Assembly (NCBI GenBank): GCA_029204225.1
Contig: CM055113.1
Location: forward strand, 12,236,234 to 12,300,233
Direction of reading: 5' to 3'
Length of the DNA: 64,000 nucleotides
Source: Diphasiastrum complanatum
Taxonomy: Eukaryota > Streptophyta > Lycopodiopsida > Lycopodiales > Lycopodiaceae
Made by a program: the position numbers and the translations under genes. The notes beneath the pieces are model-generated. The model had not been told where the DNA came from, did not search any database, and saw only the letters and a program-made list of their open reading frames with translations. Positions 46,208 through 58,970 of the stretch are shown piece by piece; the first letter of the stretch is position 1, and each line of letters begins with the position of its first letter.

Positions 46208-48598
46208 TCACCATATCCATGATAAGATCTCTTTGGTAGAGATCTCTTGCCAATGCCTTTGAAGAGTGCTCCACCAATATTCCACTATTATCATGGGCTT
46301 CCTCCATGCTTGATGATGATCTTTGCCTTGAAAGTTCCACTTGCATGATGGATGCACCATAAATAGAGAAATCTGAGGCTTCCAAGCCTCATAAGGATCA
46401 TGGAGATCAAGATCATAAGATGTGAAACAATGATGATTATCAAGATTATGCTTTCTAGCTTGACTAGTCCACATACAATGAACTATATCCATGATGGATC
46501 TAATCTTGATATCAAAGACTATCTTGATCTTTTTTAGGCTAGTTACTCTCTCAAGGATGTATGTGTCCACTTTGGATGCTTCACTTAATCTCAAGAGGAG
46601 TTTACAATTTGCCTCAAAACATGTGAAAACATGATTTTCAAAAAAGTGAGTACCAAGCTCAATCTTGTTCTTACTAGAACCAAGAGCATACTTTTGACAA
46701 TACAATATCTTGCTTTCAAAAAGTATTGGAAACACATCTAAGTCAATAATGACAAGAAACATGTCCATACCATAAGCATCATACAAAACTAGTATAGCTT
46801 TTCTTGAACTTTGAGATCCAAAAAATTCAATGAAGCAAGATAGCATTTCAAGCAAAGGAAGAGAAGCATATATGAATGTGTTGTAGTAGATACAACATGA
46901 AAGATGCCCCTCTTTGCCATGTAAGGTGAGCCATAAAGACTTGGCCATGCATCTTGAAGATCTTCTTGAAATCATATGAAGAAGAAACTCCTCCTCACAC
47001 ATTGGCCCCATCATAACTTGAATACCTTCAACAAGGATAACTTGTGATGCTTCTTGAGAAGCCTTGATCTCGGCCACTTCCAAGATTGAATCTTCATGCA
47101 ATATGACATCTCTAATCACCATCACATTTGAGATAGAGAGTGTAAAGACACTAAAGGCCTCCTTGATGGATGAGTATCCAATCATGATCCATGAGCTTGG
47201 ATCATCCTTCCTTCTTGTTTCCAAGGGAATATGTGCAAAGCAAGCACTACCAAGTTCACTAAGGTGATCAACCTTAGGCTTCATCTTGAATAAAACTTCA
47301 TATGGTGCTATTCCTTCAAGAGCTCCAATACTCCTCAAAGCTTTGATCTTCAATGAGAATTTCTTCTCAACATATGCTTTGAATAATAAGGAATAATCAT
47401 ACACCATAATACTTGAAGAGAGAAGATATGTGCATCTTGTGTAATCCTCCTCCTTTGAAATATTGGAAATATAAGAAACATCAAGAGAGTTTGCACTCTC
47501 ACTTGGATCAAATTTGTAGATGCCTTCAAATCTTGATCCATATGCAAGGATCTCACCATCCTTCTTAATCACACAATTGTCAATATTGAAATTGACATCA
47601 AAGCCACTATCATGAAGTTGGCCAACACTTAAGATGTTCTTTGTAAGCTTTGGGACAAAAAGAACATTATTGAGAAAGAGATCTTTAGAAGATGCAAGCT
47701 TCAAGGGAATAATCCCTACTCCTTCAATATTGCACTCATGCTTACTTGCAAAGTATATGGTCTTCTTGACTCCATCATAAGGCATAATAGATGAAAAAAA
47801 GTGCTTGGAGCCACACATATGTGAAGATGCTCCACTATCAATATACCATGAGTCATCCTTGTTGAAGGTGGAAGAGGAGAAGCTTGATGCCATAAGAGAA
47901 CCTTCTCCATCACTTGCAATATAGTCTTCTTTCTCATTGGTGATGTTGGCTTGATTGAGTTGATTCTTCTTCTTGAAGAAATTGGTGGCATAATGGCCTT
48001 TCTTGCCACAATAAAAGCACTTGATCATCTTCTTCTTGAGATTTGAATTAGAAGCATGAGAGGTATCCTCCTCCTCTCCATCTTGGTCTTTAGCTTTGTC
48101 ATTAGAGAAGTGATGGTGTTGCTTCTTACTCCTCTCTTTGTGCTTGGCAAATAGAACTTTGCCATCATCATGATTGAGTGATAGCTTGTCCATCCTCAAG
48201 AGTTTGTACTCTTGTCTTGATTCTTCAGAAATAAGCACACTTTGAAGGGCCTCCAAACTTGGTAGCTCCTCCTTAATAGCATAGGATTGGACAAGGTTGT
48301 CATATTCATCTCTCAAGCCATTGAGAATAACTTGGACTAGCTCACTTTGATTGATTGAGTCACCAATACATGCAAGCTCCCTATGAATATCCTTGACTCT
48401 CAAAACATAATTAGATGCACTCTCATCACTCTTTTGACTACTTTGGAATATTTGATTTCTAAGAGTGAGGAGCCTAGAGGTGTTCTTAGCCTCATAGATG
48501 GACTTGAGACAATCCCAAGCTTCCTTGGATGTAGAACAATCACCAATCTCCCTCAATATCTCATTAGAGACATTCATCTTAATGTAGTGGAGAGCCAT
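46208..48598 (-). CDS. Copia Gag-protease frame of 796 codons with unfamiliar C-terminal tail
   Basis: Gag (UBN2) occupies residues 1-130, already truncated at its N-terminus. Coding similarity continues upstream to about 48,655 (QEVQKYKKRARM before the first Met), then stops. The zinc knuckle at 194-207 is CFYCGKKGHYATNF, with the last Cys changed to Phe. The protease active site WYIDSGASSHMC is at 251-262. Residues 280-365 are pre-integrase (FVPKLTKNILSVGQL). The integrase catalytic core is deleted (LRS joins GIAPYEVLFKMKPKVDHL). Residues from about 540 to 796 match no pol domain: CFEANCKLLLRLSEA, DTYILERVTSLKKIKIVFD, KIRSIMDIVHCMWTSQA. A second copy of the tail is at 42,200-42,690. RT and RNase H are absent. 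Confidence 0.8.
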   Translation of the reverse strand: MALHYIKMNVSNEILREIGDCSTSKEAWDCLKSIYEAKNTSRLLTLRNQIFQSSQKSDESASNYVLRVKDIHRELACIGDSINQSELVQVILNGLRDEYDNLVQSYAIKEELPSLEALQSVLISEESRQEYKLLRMDKLSLNHDDGKVLFAKHKERSKKQHHHFSNDKAKDQDGEEEDTSHASNSNLKKKMIKCFYCGKKGHYATNFFKKKNQLNQANITNEKEDYIASDGEGSLMASSFSSSTFNKDDSWYIDSGASSHMCGSKHFFSSIMPYDGVKKTIYFASKHECNIEGVGIIPLKLASSKDLFLNNVLFVPKLTKNILSVGQLHDSGFDVNFNIDNCVIKKDGEILAYGSRFEGIYKFDPSESANSLDVSYISNISKEEDYTRCTYLLSSSIMVYDYSLLFKAYVEKKFSLKIKALRSIGALEGIAPYEVLFKMKPKVDHLSELGSACFAHIPLETRRKDDPSSWIMIGYSSIKEAFSVFTLSISNVMVIRDVILHEDSILEVAEIKASQEASQVILVEGIQVMMGPMCEEEFLLHMISRRSSRCMAKSLWLTLHGKEGHLSCCIYYNTFIYASLPLLEMLSCFIEFFGSQSSRKAILVLYDAYGMDMFLVIIDLDVFPILFESKILYCQKYALGSSKNKIELGTHFFENHVFTCFEANCKLLLRLSEASKVDTYILERVTSLKKIKIVFDIKIRSIMDIVHCMWTSQARKHNLDNHHCFTSYDLDLHDPYEAWKPQISLFMVHPSCKWNFQGKDHHQAWRKPMIIVEYWWSTLQRHWQEISTKEILSWIW

Positions 48599-48659
48599 CC
48601 TAGCTCTCTTCTTGTATTTTTGTACTTCTTGAAGGACTTGATGCTCCTCCGCTCTTTTT

Positions 48660-49356
48660 TTCTAAGCACCTTAGCCACCATCAAAATTGACGCTTTCAAG
48701 GTCTGAAAAAAGGACAACAGTGAAAATGCTTGAGATAAACCCAAGACTAGCATAAAGACAGACAATAACATTCAAAATCATTATGGTAAAAAAGGCCATT
48801 CGGTCCGTGGCGCCAGCGGTATGTTGTCGGGACCATTTGGTCTAGGAACTGGTTGTCTCCATATCTTTCACGGCTTGTGGTTCTGAGTGTTCCTTGCATG
48901 AACGTGAATGGGTTAAGCTCTTGGGGAATGAGCTGTAACTGTCGGTTGAGTTGGATGGCTTGCTTGGGTGGAAGTTACCTGTTTATGGCTGTCCAGTCTG
49001 GCGTGGCGCCAGGTTGGCTTCCAGCGCTCGTGATGAAGCTTTCAGTTGGTTAAGTCTGATGTAAGTCAGACCACCTGCTTGGAATGGATTTTACTCATTT
49101 GTAACAAAGCTTCCAGTTGGTTAAGTTTGATGTATGTCGGACGGCTTGCTTGGAGGGAAGTCACCCACATCGGGACCACCGATCTAGCATGGCGCTAGGT
49201 TGGATCTCAATGCTGGTTTCTGAACTTCCAGTTGGTTAAGTCTGATCATTGTTGGCGAATTGGCTGCTTGTATGTCAAGTGGGTTTGGATGACAAGAGTT
49301 GAAGGCTGGGAAGCTAAGTCATGGTCCCGGCTCCCTTTGGGATGCCTGCGCTATAC
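48660..49356. repeat. Unassigned region with diverged tandem units
   Basis: CTT(C/T)CAGTTGGTTAAGT(C/T)TGAT recurs near 49,037, 49,110 and 49,224, with related ends GG(A/C)TTGCTTGG. A looser unit lies near 48,940. TGGCGCCAGGTTGG / TGGCGCTAGGTTGG occurs twice (49,004 and 49,189). No coding signal recognised. Confidence 0.55.
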
Positions 49357-51487
<2,131 letters not shown>

Positions 51488-52087
51488 GTTCAGATCAGGT
51501 ACTATACAGAATTTCAGGTGCTGGCACGTGTGCAATCCGCCCATTTTCAGTTTGGTGGTTCTCTCTCACCTTAGATCCAAATTTCATGCAAATGAGCCCA
51601 CTAAAAAGCTAGAAATGTGTAGAATCTGATGCAATTTGAATCATGACAGTTGGATAAGCCAATCAGAAGTGATAAGCTTTTGAAGAGTTGTAGGTAGGGT
51701 GCCTAGACCTGTGGCAAATCATGTGTACATGTCATTTATTGCTTGAATGATCACAAAAATCATCCAGAAGTTGACCAATCTCATCTATATGTGATTTAGA
51801 CAAAATTTATAGGTTCTAGGCAAATTGTTTCATACAAATAGATTGTATTTGAGTCAATTTGACATTTTTGGAGTATTTCACACGTGTGAAATTCAGAAAA
51901 CCATAACTTTTGCCATACTTCATCTTTTTGATGATTCAAATCTTGTTTTAGAGAGATTGTCAAGCTAGTGAGATCTATTTCACAGTTTTTTGCTTAGTCT
52001 TACATAGGATTTGGTTTTGTACCCTTGATTGGTTCCTATAGTGAGAAGATAAGCAATTCTTTCATCCATCTTTTTTTATTTCCATCA
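51488..52087 (+). other. Upstream part of the 52.1-kb copia, origin unclear
   Basis: Begins where copy C is interrupted and ends at a copia gag start, so it is probably leader or LTR of that element. It contains the palindrome CACACGTGTG at 51,879. I could not align it to the 3' LTR at 55,990, so the 5' LTR is either lost or beyond recognition. Confidence 0.4.
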
Positions 52088-52455
52088 TTCTTTATGACTT
52101 CAATGAGGTGTGTCTTTCTATTAGAAGCAAGTGAAAGATTGTCAACCTCCAATTACTCAATTTGGAAGGTTAGAACGGAATCTGTTTTAATACTACAAGA
52201 TGTTATGGATATTGTACTTGACATTGAAGAAGAATCACAAATTCCTCAAGAAATTCCAAAGTACAAAAAAAGAGCTAGGATGGCTCTGCATTATATTAAG
52301 ATGAATGTCTCAAATGACATCTTGCTTGTACTAATGCCAAAGATGCTTGGGATACTCTCAAGTCCATCTATGAGGCAAAGAATACTTCTAGACTTCTAAC
52401 ACTAAGAAACCAAAATTTTCAAAGTATACAGAGAAGTAAAGACCTCCATAGAGAA

Positions 52456-53646
52456 TTGTCATGCATAGGAGACTCCATCAACCAAAATGAACTTGTTCAA
52501 GTCATACTTAATGGGTTAAAGGAGGAATATGACAACCTTGTTCAGAGCTATGCCATTGAGGAGGAGCTACCAAGTCTGGAAGCACTCCAAAGTGTGCTCA
52601 TTTATGAAGAATCAAGACAAGAGTATAAACTCTTGAAAATGGAGAGACTATCTCTCAACATTGATGGTAAAGCTCTCTTTACCAAAGACAAGCACAAGAC
52701 AAGAAGTAAGAATCAACACCAATCCTCTTCAAGCAAGAACAATCTTATTTCCAAGGAGAAGGGAGAAGAGGATGAGTCCTCTCAAGCTTCCACATCCAAG
52801 AAGAAGAAGAAAAACATCAAGTGTTTCTTTTATGGCAAGAAGGGGCATCACGCCACCAATTGCTTCAAGAAGAAGAGCCAATTCAAGCAAGCCAACATTT
52901 CTAATGAAGAGAAGGAAGATGCTCATGCAAGTGATGGAGAGAGATCTCTTATGGTCTCAGGTTTTTCTTCATCACCTTTCAAGAAGGATGGTTCGTGGTA
53001 TATCAACAGTGGAGCTTCCTCACATATGTGTAGCTCCAAGAATTCTTTTTCATCCATGTCATCTAATGAAGGAGCCAAGAAGTCCATCTACATAGCAAAT
53101 GATCATGAGTGTGCTATTGAAGACATAGGGACCATTCCCTTAAAGCTTTCATCATCAAAAGTCCTTTCTCTGTCTAAAGTACTTTTTGATCCTAAGTTAA
53201 CAAACAATCTTATTAGTGTTGGGCAATTGTTTGATAGTGGACTAGATGTGAATTTCAATGTTGATACATGTACAATCAAGAAGCATGATGAGATCCTTGC
53301 ATATGGGTCTAGATATGGTGGAAGCTACAAGCTTGGTCCCAAAGAGTATGCTAACTCTTGTGATGGTGCTTTTGCTTCTCATATTTCCTTGGAGGAACTT
53401 TGGCATAGAAGGTTGGGACATCCTAACTATAGCTCTATGGTGTCCATGGTCAAGAAAGCCAAAGCTATTGGCTTGCCTAATCTTATCTCCAAGAATTTCA
53501 AGCCATGTGAGGCTTGTGCCATATCTAATTCTCATACGAAGCCTTTTCAAAGTCATCCATCAAGACTACACATCCATTGGAGCTCATACACTCGGATGTG
53601 CACTTCTCATCTTCAAAAAGCAAGGGTGGTGCTACTTGCTTTGTAA
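52456..53646 (+). pseudogene. Copia Gag C-terminal part, protease and pre-integrase (396 codons)
   Basis: Open from MSCIGDSINQNELVQVILNG. The zinc knuckle is CFFYGKKGHHATNC, with the second Cys changed to Tyr. The protease active site reads WYINSGASSHMC, with the catalytic Asp changed to Asn, so protease should be dead. Pre-integrase motifs NLISVGQLFDSGLDVNFN and LWHRRLGHPNYSSM (integrase zinc-binding His) follow, then CEACAISN. Both substitutions are G-to-A changes. Confidence 0.85.
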
Positions 53647-54513
53647 CTTTCATTGATGATTTCACAAGATTTACTTGGGTATATCTTCTAGCTTCAAAGT
53701 CTATGGTGTTTGACTATTTCCTAAAGTTCAAAGCTCTAGTTGAAAAGCAATTTTCATACAAAATCAAGATTCTTAGAAGTGATGGAGGTGGTGAGTACAC
53801 TTCCAATAAATTTCATGATTATTTGAGCTTGAAGGCATTAAAAGACAGTTTTCTTGTGCATGTACACCATCTCAAAATGGGGTGGCTGAAAGAAAGAATG
53901 GAACACTATTTGAATGTGCCAAAGCCATTAGAATTGAGGCATCCTTGCCAAAATACTTTTGGGGTGAGGCCATCAATTGTTCAAACTATCTTTGCAATCG
54001 ACTCCCTCATGTAGGACTTGGAGGAAAGTCACCATATGAAGCACTTTATTTGAAGAAATCTAAGGCTGATCACCTTAGAGTATTTGGATGCATATGATTT
54101 GTCCATATTCCCTTGGAAACAAGAAAGAAGGATGATCCTTGTGCAAGCAAAGGAGTAATGGTTGGATATTCATCCAACAATAAAGCCTATCGAATCTACA
54201 TGCTCTCTACTTCTAAAGTAATTGATAGTAGAGATGTAGTTTTTCATGAAGAAGAAAAGTCCAATCTTGGAGGGGCCGAGATCAAGAAATCTCAAAATCT
54301 ATCATCTTTTGTTATTGAAGACAATCAACATATGGAGGAGTCGAGATTTGAAGATGGAAGTCCTCAGATTTTCACTCCTAGAAGATCCATGAGGGAGAGA
54401 TCCGAGCCTAAGAGGCTCACTTATGATGACAAAGGAAAACAAGTGGATCTGGATTCCACATATGCGAGGAGCCCAAAGATGTCCAAGAAGCCACCAAGGA
54501 GTGTTATGAGGCC
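53577..54513 (+). pseudogene. Copia integrase core and linker
   Basis: [11 protein letters not shown] (first Asp), [31 protein letters not shown] (second Asp), then in another frame [14 protein letters not shown] (Glu), [22 protein letters not shown] and HIPLETRKKDDP. The linker ends TPRRSMRERSEPKRL. Three frames are needed. Confidence 0.85.
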
Positions 54514-55971
54514 ATGAAGATTGAATATGATGCCTTGATCACCAACCACACATGGGAGCTAGTGGATCCACCACCTAACATGCATGTCATTGGATGCAAG
54601 TGGGTGTTCAAGATCAAGTACAATCATGATGGCTCCATCAACAAGTACAAGGCAAGATTATGTGCTAAAGGCTTTGCACAAATATATGGCCTTGACTATG
54701 AAGAAACATTTGCTCCTGTAGCAAAGATGGTGACAATAAGAATCATAGTCTCTCTTGTCTTATTTTTTAAGTGGAAACTGTTTCAACTTGATGTCTCCAA
54801 CGCTTTTTTGAATGGCTATCTTGAGGAGGAGATATACATGGAACAGCCTCAAGGATTTGATAAATCTAAGGTGTGTTTGCTATTTAGAAGTCTTTATGGC
54901 TTGAAGCAAGCACCTAGATCATGGTATTCGAGACTCAACAACTTTCTACTTTCATTAGGATTTGTGCTTAGTGACTATGATCCTTCTCTATACTTAAAGT
55001 TTGATGGTAGTAATATTGTCATTCTTCTAATCTATGTAGATGACATTATTCTTAGTGGAAGTTGTTTGATGCTAGTTCAAGAAACCAAAGATGCACTAGG
55101 AAAAGAGTTTAAAATGCAAGATCTAGGAGAAATCCATTACATTTTAGGCCTTGAAATTGATTTTCCTGAAGAGTATGCTTTTATTTGTCAATCTAGATAT
55201 GTCTTTTCTATGTTGAGAAAATTCAATATGCAAAATTGTGAGGGCATAGATACTCCCATGGAGCAACATGTAACCATCGAGGACATCACACTTTATAGGA
55301 GTCTTATAGGCTCTTTAATCTGGCTTACTATCACTAAACCCGATTTGAGCTATTGTGTGCACAAATTGAGTCAATTTATGCAAGATCCTAAGATCCAACA
55401 TTGGAAGATAGCCAAGAGAGTTCTAAGATATGTATCTTCTACTCAAGATTATGGTTTATTGTACAAGAATGAAGATCTAACCATTGTTGTCGAATCGGAT
55501 TCCGATTTTGCAAGTGATAAAATGGATCGAAAGTCCATTAATGGATATACTATCTTTCTTGGAGGCAATCTTGTGTCTTGGCTTTCAAAGAAGCAAGATA
55601 CCATATCTCTATCATCTTGTGAGGCCGAGTACAAAACACTCACTACAACAACTAAAGAGGTGCTTTGGATCAAGAGGTTAATCATGGAGCTAAAATGCAT
55701 CAAAGAGGATGATCTTCCCTTGATAAAATGTGACAACATATTGGCACAAGCTCTTTAAAACAATCCTATTTTTCATGCAAGAAGCAAGCATATAGAAGTG
55801 GCACATCATTTTGTTAGGGAAAAGCTCATTGGAGGTGAAATCAACTTGGAACATGTCGACACATCTTCATGTATTGCTGATCTTCTCACAAAGTCACTTT
55901 GCAAAAGTGCCTTCTCAAAGCATAGGTCTAATCTTGGTCTTATCTCAAGATCAATGCTTGATCCACCTTAG
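54514..55971 (+). CDS. Copia reverse transcriptase and RNase H, nearly intact
   Basis: The frame opens MKIEYDALITNHTWELVDPP (the usual RT start). It has KWVFKIKYNHDGSINKYKAR, FQLDVSNAFLNG (catalytic Asp at residue 93), SLYGLKQAPRSW, LIYVDDIILSG (Y-V-D-D at 174-177), DLGEIHYILGLEI, and RNase H motifs VESDSDFAS, SLSSCEAEY and KCDN. The open frame ends at 55,758 with a single TAA, after which the same frame reads RSKHIEVAHHFVREKL and ADLLTKSL to the natural stop at 55,969-55,971. All visible catalytic residues are present. Confidence 0.88.
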
Positions 55972-55980
55972 ATACATTTT

Positions 55981-55989
55981 TAGGAGGAG
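55981..55989 (+). promoter_or_regulatory. Polypurine tract of the 52.1-kb copia
   Basis: TAGGAGGAG followed directly by the LTR start TGTCAAAATATTG. Confidence 0.8.
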
Positions 55990-56600
55990 TGTCAAAATAT
56001 TGAAAAAATCTATCTAATGTTGTGAGTAGGGGTCCTAAAAATGCCAAAGATGAATTAAGCTCTTTTGGCTTAGTAAAGACCCATCTTAGAATAAAATATT
56101 CAAGGTAGGTAGAAGTAGAAACTCGAGCTGCCATAGGAATTGCCATTTGTACTTTACATGCCACATTTAATGCATGAAAAGACTAGGTGGCAGAATTAGA
56201 CATAGTGAGGTGGCTTGAATAAGTCTAGATAGCTTGAGAGGTGGATTCACAACTCCAATTCAACTCAAAGTGGGAGGAGAGTCCATGGATCTATATATAT
56301 GTGATGTACTCTCATTGAAAAAATGATGAAATTTGTGTGTAATGCAAATTTGGAGACAAGCTGTTTCTGCCCTATCTCTCTACACGAGTTTTGTACTTTC
56401 TATTTTCTCTCTCTAGCCGAGTTGAGGCATTTATTATGCTTGGTCTTATGTTTTGTTAACAGATCTTGCTTGTAACACAATAATATTTCCTGTATGATCA
56501 GCTTTCCTATTGACACCCAATGTTAGTCTGATCTTTATGGTATTATTGGGCTTAGGAGATCAAAAGTACATGTGTAGGGCATCCCACACATGTGAATTTT
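55990..56600 (+). repeat. 3' LTR of the 52.1-kb copia (right end approximate)
   Basis: Starts TGTCAAAATATTG after the polypurine tract. A TATA element, TCTATATATATG, lies at about 56,290. The right boundary is not fixed; a CACACATGTG near 56,588 recalls the palindromes of other LTR ends. Confidence 0.6.
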
Positions 56601-56805
56601 AGCAACTTTGCCCATAGGTTATCTCAGCTTGGGCTCTGGAGCTCCTGTTATTCGTCGCCTTCACTTTCTACTGATCTTAGCATACGCTTCGACCATCCTT
56701 TATGCCCAACATAGATTGAGGGACCTTCATTTTATGTTCTTGCTACGAGGTAAAGCTTGTTTTCAGTAATTTTTTATTTCTCGTTTGGTTTTTAGTTATT
56801 TATTA

Positions 56806-57683
56806 ACAAACCTATGTTGAGCATAGGTGCATCGAGGGGTTTTGCAAGCGAGAGCCCATGCTAAGCATAGGTCTTGCCTCAACCCATACTTAACATAGAT
56901 TTTGTCTCGACCTATGTCGCGACAAGACTTATGCTCAGCATAAGTTATCACTTGACATACGGAGCATAGGTCGAGACAAGACTTATGCTCAACATAAGTC
57001 CGAGCTCGACCTATGCTCAGCATAAGCTATTGCTTGACCTATGCTCAACATAGGTTGAGACAAGATTTATGCTCAGCATAAGTCCGAGCTCCACCTATGC
57101 TCAACATAGGTTGAGACAAGACTTATGCTCACCATAAGTCTGAGCTCGACCTATGCTCAGCATAAGCTATTCCTCGACCTATGCTCAGCATAGGTCGAGA
57201 CAAGACTTATGCTCAACATAGGTCCGAGCTAGACTTATGCTCAGCATAGGTCCGAGCTCGACCCATGCTCGAGCGATAACTTATGTTGAGCATAAGTCTT
57301 GTCTTGACCTATGCTAGGCATAGGTCGAGCTCGAACTTATGCTGAGCATAGGTCGAGCTCGGATTTATGCTGAGCATAGGTCGAGACAGACTTATGCTCA
57401 GCATAAGCCTGAGCTCAACCTATGCTGAGCATAGGTTGAGACAAGACTTATGCTCAGCATAAGTCCCCTGTCGACCTATGATGCGCTTAGGTGGAGACGA
57501 GACTTATGTTGAGCGTAGGTCGAGACAAGACTTATGCTCAACATAAATCCCGTCTCCACCTATGCTCACAACATAGGTCGAGTGGGGACTTATGCTAAGC
57601 ATAAGTCTAGTCTTGACCTACGCTCAAGCTGAGCATAAGTCTTGTCTTGACCTATGCTCAGCATAAGTCCCCGTTTGACCTAT
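56806..57683. repeat. Array of about 28-bp units, each a short palindrome
   Basis: About 30 near-perfect palindromes of the type CTTATGCTCAGCATAAG or CCTATGCTGAGCATAGG, spaced about 28 bp, alternate with linkers such as TCGAGACAAGA and CGAGCTCGA. The array is cut at 57,683 by a gypsy element and resumes at 62,801. The sequence before it (to 56,754) ends in a GT donor-like ACGAG/GTAAAG. Confidence 0.9.
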
Positions 57684-58603
57684 TGTTGCGCCGGCGCCTC
57701 AAAGGGCGCTGGGACTTGAGCGGTTTCCCCAACACGCGCTTAAGTCTAACATTCATCCATCATGCACTTACGTAAAAGCCAACTCAGAAACGTAACAAGC
57801 TTAACCATTTAGACTTAAGAAAACTGGAATCCCAACCAACCCGAAAGCCAACTCAGAATCCGTCCCCAAAAGGTAACCAAAGGCAAAGACAAGCCACACA
57901 TGAAACCCAAGGCATAGTGGTCGCCAAACTGACCAATTGGCATAGCGGCAAGCCCCATGTCGATGACAGGGACCCTTAGGCGCCAGCGACGCAAAAAGGT
58001 TGTAGTAAGGGTCCTTCCACTTGGACCAGTCCCGGAGGCGAAACCGAAATGGTAATCATCCCCAAGGATCAACTTTATTAGATTTGGAAGAGGTTACATT
58101 CATACATAGACTGACCGGTCTCGGGGCCACCAACACGTGCTGGGCATTGTGCCTGACTCGTGCTGGTAGAGGGAGCTGAGACCTGGCGACTGGATTCCTG
58201 GCGCTGGTTGAGCTGCCCAAGTTTCTGTCTGCCGGACTCCCCCTATAGTTCTGCTGTGATTCGGCGCACCCCCTCTGGTTTGAAACATAGTGCTTTCTGG
58301 TAAAGCACGCTTTTTAGGACTTAGTTTTTATTTTGCTGATTAAGCCTGGCAAGCCTGGCAGAATCAGTCTGGCTCCCGGACATGGGTCCCGGGAGCCGTC
58401 CCGGCGGCCGAATCAACCTGCTTTCCTGACTAGGCCATGACTCGAGCTCCAGAGCTAGCTCATGACTTTGTGACTACTTGACTGGCTCACCACAGGTCGG
58501 AGGCTCAGTCCTTGACGTTCTAACTTGCTCTGGGACCTTAGGGAGTGTCACCCCTTTGAGTCTTACAGGGCACGCTGGGTGCACCTGAGTCAGCTTTACA
58601 ACA
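57684..58603 (-). repeat. 3' LTR of the gag-only gypsy
   Basis: TGTTGCGCC...CTTTACAACA on the plus strand, nearly identical to 61,881-62,800. Contains the GTGCTTT...AAAGCAC hairpin (58,291-58,309 region). Confidence 0.95.
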
Positions 58604-58612
58604 TCCTCCCCT
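58604..58612 (-). promoter_or_regulatory. Polypurine tract of the gag-only gypsy
   Basis: AGGGGAGGA on the minus strand directly before the 3' LTR, as in the 22.5-kb element. Confidence 0.9.
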
Positions 58613-58970
58613 CGTTTGAAAAAGCTGATGTCCTCATCAGGGCCAAACTAGAACCTAAGACTCATGGCACGGGCTTAATTCACCGGCCAGACTTTAGTCA
58701 CATATACAAGGGCACGGGCTTGATTCACCGGCCAAAGGAAACCAACTGTAAAGCAGAGTAATGATATTGTGTTTTACACCCAGCACAGGAAAAGTGTGGA
58801 TCTAGTTCACTTACGTAAAACCTGTGTGACGCTGCTGCACTTAGACATCAAAATGAAGCTCACTCCTCAATGAGAAATGCGGCTTACTTTATTAGCATGA
58901 AAGAAAAAGGTACTCACGGCTCCCTTAAGCCTCAGATATGTCGTTGTCGTCGCACATCTGGATGAGTCCC
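58613..58970 (-). other. 3' untranslated segment of the gag-only gypsy
   Basis: The polypurine-proximal part matches the corresponding end of the 22.5-kb element (GATGAGGACATCA, GGTGAATT). CACGGGCTTAATTCACCGGC and CACGGGCTTGATTCACCGGC form a short direct repeat 44 bp apart (58,668 and 58,712). Confidence 0.7.

Larger units (their letters stand above)
52088..55989 (+). mobile_element. Ty1/copia internal region, all pol domains present
   Basis: Order: gag (52,088-52,980), protease (about 53,000), pre-integrase and integrase (53,100-54,450), reverse transcriptase and RNase H (54,514-55,971), polypurine tract (55,981-55,989). It is the most complete copia in the window. Gag has a deletion and frameshift near 52,320-52,455, integrase a frameshift near 53,640 and 53,880, and RNase H one stop at 55,756. 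The 5' LTR is not identifiable. Confidence 0.88.

Noticed and set aside
56806-57683. CRISPR-like appearance of regularly spaced palindromic repeats
   Set aside because: The linkers are also repetitive, not unique spacers, there are no cas genes, and the context is a plant retrotransposon landscape.
57815-58072. 85-codon frame (MILGDDYHFGF...) recurring in four gypsy LTRs
   Set aside because: It lies wholly inside the LTR and recurs only because the LTR is repeated. It varies with LTR sequence and has no domain.
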